Below, piece after piece: positions 6,475-12,257 of a stretch of DNA of 12,257 bases. The position numbers and the translations under genes are program-made. The first letter of the stretch is position 1. Each line of letters opens with the position of its first letter. Where the stretch lies: positions 1-12,257 of the forward strand of contig JBHENN010000065.1 in the NCBI GenBank assembly GCA_046262015.1, read 5' to 3'. Under the pieces are notes generated by a model that did no database searches, was not told the origin of the DNA, and saw only the letters and a program-made list of their open reading frames with translations. This DNA comes from JBHENN01 sp046262015 (GTDB taxonomy: Bacteria; Actinomycetota; CADDZG01; WHSQ01).

Positions 6475-6550
6475 GGGGGGATTTGAACCCCCACACTCTT
6501 GCGAGCACTGGCACCTGAAGCCAGCGTGTCTGCCGTTCCACCACTCGCCC
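6468..6550 (-). tRNA. tRNA-Leu, anticodon CAG
   Basis: This is an 83-nt class II tRNA on the minus strand. The acceptor stem is GGGCGAG / CTCGCCC with discriminator A. The D-stem is GTG/CAC with the G18-G19 pair in the loop. The anticodon stem is CTGGC/GCCAG around TTCAGGT, with anticodon CAG (plus-strand positions 6515-6517) reading CUG leucine codons. The variable arm is long (15 nt, stem CTC/GAG), as expected for Leu. The T arm is GGGGG-TTCAAAT-CCCCC. The 3' CCA is not encoded. It is divergent from fhaA; I recall a tRNA-Leu in the same place beside fhaA in mycobacteria, so the neighbourhood looks ancestral. Confidence 0.97.
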
Positions 6551-6611
6551 GTATCTCCCACACGGCCCGGCGCGCCCGGGAGCGCCAGGGGGTGAGGGGG
6601 CCGCCGGAGGG

Positions 6612-6617
6612 CATAAT
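6612..6617 (+). promoter_or_regulatory. Candidate -10 element CATAAT for the fhaA operon
   Basis: CATAAT matches TATAAT at 5 of 6 positions and stands out in an otherwise GC-rich 69-bp gap between tRNA-Leu and fhaA. A transcript starting about 7-9 nt downstream would begin at or beside the fhaA ATG (6626-6628), giving a leaderless mRNA. No -35 consensus is seen near 6589-6594 (ggggtg). Confidence 0.35.
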
Positions 6618-6619
6618 CC

Positions 6620-7420
6620 GTGCCTATGGGAGTAGCCCGAAGTATAGAGGAGCGGCTCGAGGGCCTGGTCGAGGGGTTCTTCGCCAAGGTCTTCCGCTCC
6701 GGGCTCCAACCGGTCGAGGTCGGCCGCAAGATCCTTAGGGAGATGGCCGAGAACAAGACCGTGTCGGTCAACCGGACCTACGTCCCGAACGAGTTCCGGG
6801 TGCACATGGGGTCGGACGACTTCGGGCGCTTCCGCCAGATGGAGGCGGCGCTTGCCCGCGAGTTCGGGGAGCTTGTTATCGACGAGGCCAAGCGGAACCG
6901 ATGGAACCTCATGGGTCTCCCCCGGATCTCGCTGGTCGAAAAGGAGGGGTTGGGTCAGGGCCAGTTCAGTGTCGAGGCGGCGCTCGCGGCAGATGCCGAC
7001 GTCCGGGCCCCGGGGGTCTCGACCCACGAGCCCAAGGAGGGCGACCCAGCGGCCACGCATGCGGTCTCGTCCGAGACGGCCGATCGCCTCAAGCTCCACG
7101 CCTCCGGCGCCCGCCTCGTGGTGCTGGACGAGCACGGCGAGGCGGCGAAGGAGAAGATCTCGATCACGCGTGCACCGGTGGTTATCGGCAGGATCTCCAG
7201 CACCGATGTGGTGCTGGCCGACCCCAACGTCAGCCGGCGCCACGCCGAGCTGCGGCGTGACGGGGGCCGGTGGGTCCTGGTCGACCTCGGCTCGACGAAC
7301 GGGACGCTCGTCAACGGCAAGCTGGCGATGGAGCACGAGCTGCGCGATGGAGACCGCCTCTCCTTCGGAAAGACCCAGCTCCGCTTCGAGCTCGGCCCGG
7401 GATCGGGCACCGATGCCTGA
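6620..7420 (+). CDS. fhaA: FhaA: DUF3662 plus FHA-domain phosphothreonine reader
   Basis: This 266-residue cytoplasmic adaptor has an N-terminal FhaA_N (DUF3662) domain over roughly 1-115 (RLEGLVEGFFAKVFRSGLQP at 12-31, PNEFRVHMGSDDFGRF at 56-71). Its C-terminal FHA domain spans about 186-258. FHA residues are complete: GR (190-191), SRRH (205-208), DLGSTNGT (222-229) and VNG (231-233). FHA domains bind phosphothreonine peptides; in mycobacteria FhaA reads the phosphorylated MurJ (MviN) pseudokinase region and PknB, affecting peptidoglycan precursor export. The linker between domains is short (about 65 residues), so the protein is about half the length of M. tuberculosis FhaA. The start is uncertain: GTG at 6620 has GGAGG (6606-6610) at 9 nt, while ATG at 6626 gives the family-like MGVARSIEERLEG and fits a leaderless transcript. 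It is the first gene of the growth-control operon and its 3' end overlaps fhaB by 8 bp. Confidence 0.94.
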   Translation: MPMGVARSIEERLEGLVEGFFAKVFRSGLQPVEVGRKILREMAENKTVSVNRTYVPNEFRVHMGSDDFGRFRQMEAALAREFGELVIDEAKRNRWNLMGLPRISLVEKEGLGQGQFSVEAALAADADVRAPGVSTHEPKEGDPAATHAVSSETADRLKLHASGARLVVLDEHGEAAKEKISITRAPVVIGRISSTDVVLADPNVSRRHAELRRDGGRWVLVDLGSTNGTLVNGKLAMEHELRDGDRLSFGKTQLRFELGPGSGTDA

Positions 7421-7877
7421 GCTGGTCCTCGACCTCCTGAAGTTCGTATTCCTGGCCGTGCTCTACATCTTCATCGGGCGCGCGGTGCGCGCGATGTACC
7501 AGGAGCTTCGTCCCGGCGCGCCGCGCGCGACACCGGGAGGGTCCGCGCGGCCCGAAGCGGCTCGCGCTCAGCCCAAGGCCAAGAAGGTCCCCCGGCGCGC
7601 CGCGGTCATCGAGGGAGAGAACCTGAGAGGGAAGACCTTCGAGCTCGACGGCGAGCTGGTGATCGGGCGCGCCGAGAAGTGCCACGTCGTGCTGGAGGAC
7701 TCTTACGTGTCGCAGGTCCACGCCCGGATCTTCGACAAGGACGGTGCGGCGATGGTCGAGGACCTCGGATCTACCAACGGCACCTACCTGAACCGCCGCC
7801 GGATCACCGGGCCCGCCGAGCTGCATCGAGGGGACCGCGTCAAGATCGGCAAGACCGTCCTGGAGATGCGCAAGTGA
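7413..7877 (+). CDS. fhaB: FhaB/FipA: membrane-anchored FHA-domain protein
   Basis: This 154-residue protein has nearly the same length as M. tuberculosis FhaB (FipA). One hydrophobic helix at about 7-24 (LLKFVFLAVLYIFIG) anchors it, followed by a basic Pro/Ala linker (32-62). The FHA domain spans about 76-153. Phosphothreonine-binding residues are present: GR (85-86), SQVHAR (100-105, with Ser100 and His103) and DLGSTNGTYLN (117-127). In actinobacteria it links the Ser/Thr kinases to cell-wall and division proteins. The ATG at 7413-7415 lies inside the end of fhaA. The same frame is open back to 6852, but that part is the fhaA shadow. It overlaps the next gene by 4 bp (GTGA). Confidence 0.94.
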   Translation: MPELVLDLLKFVFLAVLYIFIGRAVRAMYQELRPGAPRATPGGSARPEAARAQPKAKKVPRRAAVIEGENLRGKTFELDGELVIGRAEKCHVVLEDSYVSQVHARIFDKDGAAMVEDLGSTNGTYLNRRRITGPAELHRGDRVKIGKTVLEMRK

Positions 7878-9109
7878 AGATCACCGTTGGCGCCAAGACG
7901 GACGTAGGCAAGCACCGCCGCGGGAACGAGGACGCGTACCTGGTGCAGTCACCTCTGTTCGGGGTCGCCGACGGAATGGGGGGCCATCTCGCCGGAGACG
8001 TGGCCTCCGCTACCGCGATCGGGGTGATAAGCGACGGCTCGCGCGCGGGAAGCCTCGAGCCGGACACACTCAAGACCCTGCTGCAGCAGGCGAACTCCGA
8101 GATCTGGAGCAAGGCCAGTTCGGACCCGTCGTTAAGCGGCATGGGCACGACGTGCACCCTGCTCGTGATCGAGGACGGGAACGCTCATCTCGCCCACGTC
8201 GGCGACTCGCGCGCCTATCTCTTGCGCGGCGGCACCCTCGAGCAGATGAGTGAGGACCACACGCTCGTTGCCCGGATGGTGCGCGAGGGACGGATCCGGT
8301 CGGACGAGGCGCAGCACCACCCTCAGCGGAACGTGATCACTCGCGCGCTGGGCGTCGACGAGCAGGTCGAGGTGGATGTGTTGTCGTTCGAGCTAGAGGC
8401 CGGCGACCGCATCATCCTGTGCTCGGACGGATTGACCTCGATGGTCGAGAACGACGCCATACGCGACGCCCTGGCCAGCACCGACGATCCCCAAGAAGCC
8501 GCGGAAGCACTGGTGGACGCGGCCAACGCCGCCGGTGGCGAAGACAACATCACGGTGGTCGTCGTCGACGTCGCTCCCGGGGACAGCTTCGCGGACCTCT
8601 CCCGCGGCGCGGGGGACGAGAGCGAGCGCGCGGTCACCGTGGCGCAGCCCCGGACGGCGACCCCGGTCCAGGCGCAGGCGCGCGTGCCCGACGCAGAGCA
8701 CGGACGCCCCACGCACGCCGATGCGGGCGGCGACGAGCCCCCAGCGCGCCGCAGCCGGCGAGTGCTCGCCTGGGTCCTCGGGATCGCCCTCGTGGTCGGC
8801 GGCGGCTACGCCGCGGCCCGGGTCACGCTTGCCAACTCGTGGTACGTCGGCGCCAACGAAGAGGGTGTCGTCACCATCTACCGCGGGATACCGGAGGAGT
8901 TCGCCGGCCTCGACCTTAGCGAGAAGGTGAGCGCCAGCGGGGTGGCGGTCGAGGACCTTCCCCAGTTCCTCCAGGAGGATGTCGAGCAAGGGATCAAGAA
9001 GGACTCGCTCGCCGATGCTGAAGCGACGGTGGCAGATCTCGAAGATCGGGCTCGGGACTTCGGCCAAGAGACGAGCAGCGACGGCACCAGGAAGAAGAGG
9101 TCCCCATAG
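7874..9109 (+). CDS. pstP: PstP: PP2C-family Ser/Thr protein phosphatase, membrane-anchored
   Basis: This 411-residue phosphatase reverses phosphorylation by the operon's kinases. The cytoplasmic PP2C domain (about 1-235) has the metal-binding acidic residues in RRGNED (15-20), VADGMGGH (31-38, Asp33), CSDGL (183-187, Asp185) and GGEDNIT (221-227, Asp224). GDSRAYLLRGG (110-120) is also conserved. A juxtamembrane linker (236-296) rich in Ala, Pro and charged residues precedes one helix at about 297-315. The extracytoplasmic tail (316-411) has WYVGANEEGVVTIYRGIP (323-340), as in actinobacterial PstP, and ends basic. The GTG start (7874-7876) overlaps the fhaB stop as GTGA and has GGAG 8 nt upstream. 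The frame is open back to 7679, but only as a fhaB shadow. It is somewhat shorter than the M. tuberculosis protein, chiefly in the linker and tail. Confidence 0.95.
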   Translation: MKITVGAKTDVGKHRRGNEDAYLVQSPLFGVADGMGGHLAGDVASATAIGVISDGSRAGSLEPDTLKTLLQQANSEIWSKASSDPSLSGMGTTCTLLVIEDGNAHLAHVGDSRAYLLRGGTLEQMSEDHTLVARMVREGRIRSDEAQHHPQRNVITRALGVDEQVEVDVLSFELEAGDRIILCSDGLTSMVENDAIRDALASTDDPQEAAEALVDAANAAGGEDNITVVVVDVAPGDSFADLSRGAGDESERAVTVAQPRTATPVQAQARVPDAEHGRPTHADAGGDEPPARRSRRVLAWVLGIALVVGGGYAAARVTLANSWYVGANEEGVVTIYRGIPEEFAGLDLSEKVSASGVAVEDLPQFLQEDVEQGIKKDSLADAEATVADLEDRARDFGQETSSDGTRKKRSP

Positions 9110-9111
9110 GG

Positions 9112-10437
9112 ATGCAAGCAACCGCTCGTAGGAACTCCGAGCTCTCCCTCCTGATCCTCGGCTTGATCGTCGGCACCGGCGCGATCGCCTTGGTGACCCT
9201 TGCTCGCACCCGGGAATCGATCGTCGAAGCGGCCCCCTTCATGGTGACGATCGCTGTGCTCTACCTCGTGAGCCACATCGCGGTGCGGAAGCTGGCGCCT
9301 CAAGCGGACGCTCTGGTCCTGCCGCTGGTCGCGCTGCTGAATGCGCTGGGGGTGACCGCCGTCTACCGGCTGTCGCCCGACCGGTTCGGCCCGGCGCAGG
9401 TGCAATGGACGCTGCTCGGCCTGGCTTGCTTCGGCGGGACCCTGCTGCTCGTGAGGGACTACCGGTCTCTCGCGCGGTTCAAGTACATCCTCGGCTTCAC
9501 CGGAGTGGGACTTCTGCTCCTGCCGATGACGCCGCTGGGCGCCACGATCAACGGCGCGCGGCTGTGGGTGCAGGCCGGCGGCTTCGCGTTCCAGCCAGGT
9601 GAGCCGGCCAAGGTCTGCCTGGTCATCTTCTTCGCCGCGTACCTCGCCGAACGCAAGGAGCTTCTCGCGATCGCGAGCCGGCGGGTCATGGGGATCCACG
9701 TGCCCGACATCAAGCACTTCGGTCCGCTGCTCGTGATGTGGGGTCTCTCGCTCGCAGTCATGTTCTTCGAGAAGGACCTCGGCTCGAGTCTGCTGTTCTT
9801 CTCGATCTTCCTCATCATGCTGTACATCGCGACGGCTCGGTTCGTCTACGTCGCGTTCGGGCTCGCGCTCTTCGCGGTCGGGGCTTACATCGGCTACCAG
9901 ATGTTCGACCACGTGCAGAGCCGCGTCCTCGTATGGCTCGACGTCTTCGACCCTCGCTACATCCAGGACGAGGGCTATCAGCTCGCGCAGTCGTTGTTCG
10001 CGCTCGCCACTGGGGGTCTGTTCGGCACCGGCCTCGGCCAGGGGCGTCCCGACATCATCCCCGCCGCGCACACCGACTTCATCTTCTCGGTCATCGGCGA
10101 AGAGCTGGGATTGCTCGGGACCGCCGCGGTCGTGCTCGCGTTCATGCTGCTGATCGGGCGCGGTCTGAAGACGGCGCTCACGGCGCGCGATGACTTCGGC
10201 CAGCTCCTGACCGCGGGGCTCATCACGATCCTCGCCGTCCAGACGTTCATCATCCTGGCGGGCGTGACGAGGTTACTGCCGCTCACCGGCATCACACTTC
10301 CGTTCATGTCCTACGGAGGCTCGAGCCTGCTGGCGAACTTCGTCCTCGTTGCCCTCGTCCTGCGCGTGTCGCATCAGGCCGTGGCCGAGCCCGACCCCGC
10401 GATGACCGGTGAGATCCTGATCGGAGGGCGTCGCTGA
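9112..10437 (+). CDS. rodA: RodA/FtsW-type SEDS peptidoglycan glycosyltransferase
   Basis: This 441-residue polytopic membrane protein has about ten hydrophobic segments. It polymerises lipid II into glycan strands together with its cognate class B PBP, which is encoded directly downstream. SEDS hallmarks are NGARLWVQ (147-154), FQPGEPAK (160-167), EKDLGSS (220-226), a DEGYQLAQSLFALATGGLFG stretch (286-305) and GLGQGRPD (307-314). AAHTDFIFSVIGEELGL (318-334) contains Asp322, which I take to correspond to the functionally essential Asp of RodA proteins. TGITLPFMSYGGSS (392-405) is near the C-terminus. It starts at ATG 9112, 2 bp after the pstP stop, and ends in a TGATG 1-bp overlap with pbpA. 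RodA is preferred over FtsW because of the pbpA-pknA context. Confidence 0.95.
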   Translation: MQATARRNSELSLLILGLIVGTGAIALVTLARTRESIVEAAPFMVTIAVLYLVSHIAVRKLAPQADALVLPLVALLNALGVTAVYRLSPDRFGPAQVQWTLLGLACFGGTLLLVRDYRSLARFKYILGFTGVGLLLLPMTPLGATINGARLWVQAGGFAFQPGEPAKVCLVIFFAAYLAERKELLAIASRRVMGIHVPDIKHFGPLLVMWGLSLAVMFFEKDLGSSLLFFSIFLIMLYIATARFVYVAFGLALFAVGAYIGYQMFDHVQSRVLVWLDVFDPRYIQDEGYQLAQSLFALATGGLFGTGLGQGRPDIIPAAHTDFIFSVIGEELGLLGTAAVVLAFMLLIGRGLKTALTARDDFGQLLTAGLITILAVQTFIILAGVTRLLPLTGITLPFMSYGGSSLLANFVLVALVLRVSHQAVAEPDPAMTGEILIGGRR

Positions 10438-11906
10438 TGCTGCCGCAGATACGAAAGGTCGGTATCGGCCTTCTCGCGCTGCTGCTGGCGGTCTTCTTCC
10501 AGCTCAACTACCTGCAGATCTTCGCTGCGGAGCGGATCGCCTCGAACAACGCGAACGTGCGATCGCTCCTCCTGCAGTACTCGATCAAGCGCGGCACCAT
10601 CACGACCGTCGATGGCGTGCCCGTCGCGGTCAGCAAGCGGACCGGCGGTCGCTTGAAGTACCTGCGGACGTACCCGGAAGGCGAGCTCTACGGGCACATC
10701 ACCGGGTTCTATTCGATCGTGTACGGAGCCAGCCGGATCGAGGCGAGCTTCAACGACCAGCTCCTCGGTGAGACGGGAGTGGTCTCGATGCAGGACATCG
10801 AGGATCGCTTCCTCGGCGGCGGCAAGCAGGGCGACAACGTGCTGCTGACGATCCAGTCCCGATTGCAAGAGACCGCCCGCGCCGCGCTCGGCGAGCGCGT
10901 GGGGGCAGTCGTCGCGCTCGACCCCGGGACCGGCGAGGTGCGCGCCATGTGGAGCAACCCGTCCTACGATCCGGGACCGCTCGCCTCGCACACGGGCAAG
11001 GAATCGCGGGCGTACCGGGCCACGCTCGATCCCGACTCCCCCGACAGCCCACTGGTCAGCCTCGCCACCAACCGGAGCTTCCCGCCGGGATCGACCGTCA
11101 AGGTGATCACCGCCGCCGCCGCGCTGGAGTCGGGCCGGTACACGCCGACGTCCACGTTCCCCGACCCGGTCGAGCTCGAGCTCCCCCTCACCGACGAGAC
11201 GCTCACCAACTTCAGCAAGACCGCGTGCGCCGGCGGAGGCGAGATCGACCTCTTCTTCGCCCTCGAGATCTCGTGCGACACGACCTTCGCCAGGCTCGGA
11301 CTAGAGATCCCGGACGAGGTCCGCGAGACGGCCGAGAGCATGGGGTTCAACGAGCCGATCCCGTTCGACGTCGGCACCGAAGCGAGCACCTTCCCCGAGG
11401 TCCCCGACGACGAGGAACCCCTGCGTGCCTACGCCGCCATCGGACAAGGCGATGTCAGCGGCACCCCGCTGCAGATGGCGCTCGTCGCGGCGGCCGTCGC
11501 GAACGGTGGAGAGGTGCCCCGCCCGCGGCTGGTGCGCGAGGTGATCGACCCATCCGGCGGGCTCAGCGAGAGCTTCGGGCCCGAGACCCTTGGACGCGCG
11601 ATGTCGGCGGACACCGCGGCCGAGGTGACACGCATGATGGAGGCCGTCGTCGCGTCCGGGACCGGGACAGCGGCCCAGATGCCCGGCGTGGGCGTCGCCG
11701 CCAAGACCGGCACCGCCCAGAGCGTGCCAGGAGCGGCCCCGCACGCCTGGTTCATCGCGTTCGCTCCCGCGGCCAACCCGCAGCTCGCGGTGGCGGTCTT
11801 TGTTGCCAACGGTGGCGGAGCGGGATCGGAGGCGACCGGCGGCGCCGTCGCCGGACCGATCGCGCGCCAGATGCTCGAGACCGACAGGGAGATCCGCGGG
11901 TGGTAG
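10437..11906 (+). CDS. pbpA: PbpA: class B penicillin-binding protein (D,D-transpeptidase)
   Basis: This 489-residue enzyme is close to the length of M. tuberculosis PbpA. One N-terminal helix (about 9-28) anchors it. A short dimerisation domain follows, with RGTITTVDGVPVAVS (52-66), YGHITGFYS (85-93) and YGASRIEASFNDQLLG (96-111). The transpeptidase domain runs from about 155 to 480. The acylation motif is SxxK at Ser219-Thr220-Val221-Lys222 within FPPGSTVK, and KTG is at 423-425 (AAKTGTAQ). The second motif is Ser279-Cys280-Asp281 rather than SxN; the codon is GAC. This Asp variant is common in elongasome PBP2 (MrdA) proteins. The protein cross-links glycan made by RodA. GGAGGG (10423-10428) lies 8 nt before the ATG, and the 1-bp overlap with rodA couples the two. 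Its stop lies within the next gene. Confidence 0.95.
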   Translation: MLPQIRKVGIGLLALLLAVFFQLNYLQIFAAERIASNNANVRSLLLQYSIKRGTITTVDGVPVAVSKRTGGRLKYLRTYPEGELYGHITGFYSIVYGASRIEASFNDQLLGETGVVSMQDIEDRFLGGGKQGDNVLLTIQSRLQETARAALGERVGAVVALDPGTGEVRAMWSNPSYDPGPLASHTGKESRAYRATLDPDSPDSPLVSLATNRSFPPGSTVKVITAAAALESGRYTPTSTFPDPVELELPLTDETLTNFSKTACAGGGEIDLFFALEISCDTTFARLGLEIPDEVRETAESMGFNEPIPFDVGTEASTFPEVPDDEEPLRAYAAIGQGDVSGTPLQMALVAAAVANGGEVPRPRLVREVIDPSGGLSESFGPETLGRAMSADTAAEVTRMMEAVVASGTGTAAQMPGVGVAAKTGTAQSVPGAAPHAWFIAFAPAANPQLAVAVFVANGGGAGSEATGGAVAGPIARQMLETDREIRGW

Positions 11907-12257
11907 AGGCCAAGACGTTCCACGGGCGCTACCGGCTGGCGGGCAAGATCGCGGCGGGCGGTATGGGGAGCGTGTATACGGCAACCGACGAGCGCCTGTC
12001 CCGACGCGTCGCGCTGAAGTTGCTGCGACCCGACCTCGCCGAGGACCCCCGTTTCGTGGAGCGGTTCCGCAGAGAGGCACGGGCGGCGGCCGCACTGTCC
12101 CACCCCAACATCGCCGGCGTCTTCGACTACGGCCAGGAGGAGGGTCATCACTTCATCGTGATGGAGCTCGTCGACGGACCGGACCTCGCCCGGTTGCTGC
12201 GTGAGGAGGGCCCCTTCGAGCCCGACCGGGCGATCCGGATGGCGACGGAGGCCGCCG
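11900..12257 (+). CDS. pknA: PknA-like eukaryotic-type Ser/Thr protein kinase, 5' fragment
   Basis: The gene starts at GTG 11900-11902, overlaps the pbpA stop by 7 bp and has GGGAG (11887-11891) 8 nt upstream. It is open to the right edge, giving 119 residues of a kinase N-lobe: FHGRYRLAGKI (7-17), Gly-rich loop IAAGGMGSVY (17-26), VALK with catalytic Lys40 (37-40), and RFRREARAAAAL with the helix-C Glu59 (55-66). HPNIAGVFDYG (68-78) and hinge IVMELVDGPDLARLL (86-100) follow. The first glycine of the loop is Ala18; I recall the same IAxGGMG form in M. tuberculosis PknA, which with the gene order supports PknA over PknB. The catalytic loop, transmembrane helix and any PASTA repeats are outside the window. 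Expected targets are cell-wall and division proteins, with PstP as the opposing phosphatase. Confidence 0.92.
   Translation, partial: MVEAKTFHGRYRLAGKIAAGGMGSVYTATDERLSRRVALKLLRPDLAEDPRFVERFRREARAAAALSHPNIAGVFDYGQEEGHHFIVMELVDGPDLARLLREEGPFEPDRAIRMATEAA

Noticed and set aside
6392..7336. A 314-codon minus-strand frame crossing tRNA-Leu and fhaA
   Set aside because: It runs antisense through fhaA and through the tRNA gene itself, and shows no domain.
6852..7412. Upstream extension of the fhaB frame
   Set aside because: It is a Ser/Arg-rich shadow of fhaA. FhaB from 7413 already has the full family length with its N-terminal membrane helix.
7679..7873. Upstream extension of the pstP frame
   Set aside because: It is the shadow of fhaB. 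The GTG at 7874 starts directly on the PP2C domain and overlaps the fhaB stop as GTGA.
1..12257. Mobile element, prophage, CRISPR array or toxin-antitoxin module
   Set aside because: I found no transposase, integrase, terminal inverted repeats, regularly spaced repeats or small two-gene toxin module. The GC-rich codon usage looks uniform across both operons by eye.

Overview
The window is chromosomal DNA from a high-GC actinobacterium, probably an environmental lineage and not a recognisable mycobacterium or streptomycete. The evidence is the strongly GC-biased third codon positions, GTG and TTG starts, and above all the order tRNA-Leu / fhaA-fhaB-pstP-rodA-pbpA-pknA, which is a hallmark of Actinomycetota. 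There is no sign of a mobile element, phage or CRISPR array. The density is high: no gene-free stretch exceeds about 190 bp.

Left part (1-6280, minus strand): a peptide-type ABC importer operon, transcribed right to left as oppC (5294-6280), oppA (3434-5215), oppB (2303-3277), oppD (1237-2265), oppF (155-1240). It is followed after 39 bp by the first 38 codons of a DUF1028 (Ntn-hydrolase-like) gene that runs off the left edge. A lipid-anchored binding protein captures a substrate (peptide or similar), two permeases form the channel, and two Fe-S-cysteine-bearing ATPases drive import. The DUF1028 protein may process the imported compound, which is inference. OppC and OppA both start with TTG codons backed by good Shine-Dalgarno sequences. 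GC-rich hairpins lie in the two longer intergenic gaps that flank oppA.

Middle (6281-6619): the regulatory region ahead of oppC holds a 22-bp imperfect palindrome (6344-6365), a hairpin just past the tRNA, and a partial duplication of the tRNA 3' end. The class II tRNA-Leu(CAG), 6468-6550 minus, diverges from fhaA.

Right part (6620-12257, plus strand): the cell-wall growth and Ser/Thr-phosphosignalling operon. It encodes FhaA and FhaB (phosphothreonine readers), PstP (PP2C phosphatase), RodA (SEDS glycosyltransferase), PbpA (transpeptidase) and the first 119 codons of a PknA-like kinase. Genes overlap or nearly touch throughout (8-bp overlap, 4-bp overlap, 2-bp gap, 1-bp overlap, 7-bp overlap), which implies translational coupling. 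The kinase phosphorylates, PstP removes phosphate, the FHA proteins read it, and RodA-PbpA carry out peptidoglycan synthesis under that control.

The region is largely conventional. The items most worth a second look are the DUF1028-opp linkage, the unassigned palindrome upstream of oppC, the tRNA 3'-end repeat, and the Asp in place of Asn in the PbpA SxN motif.
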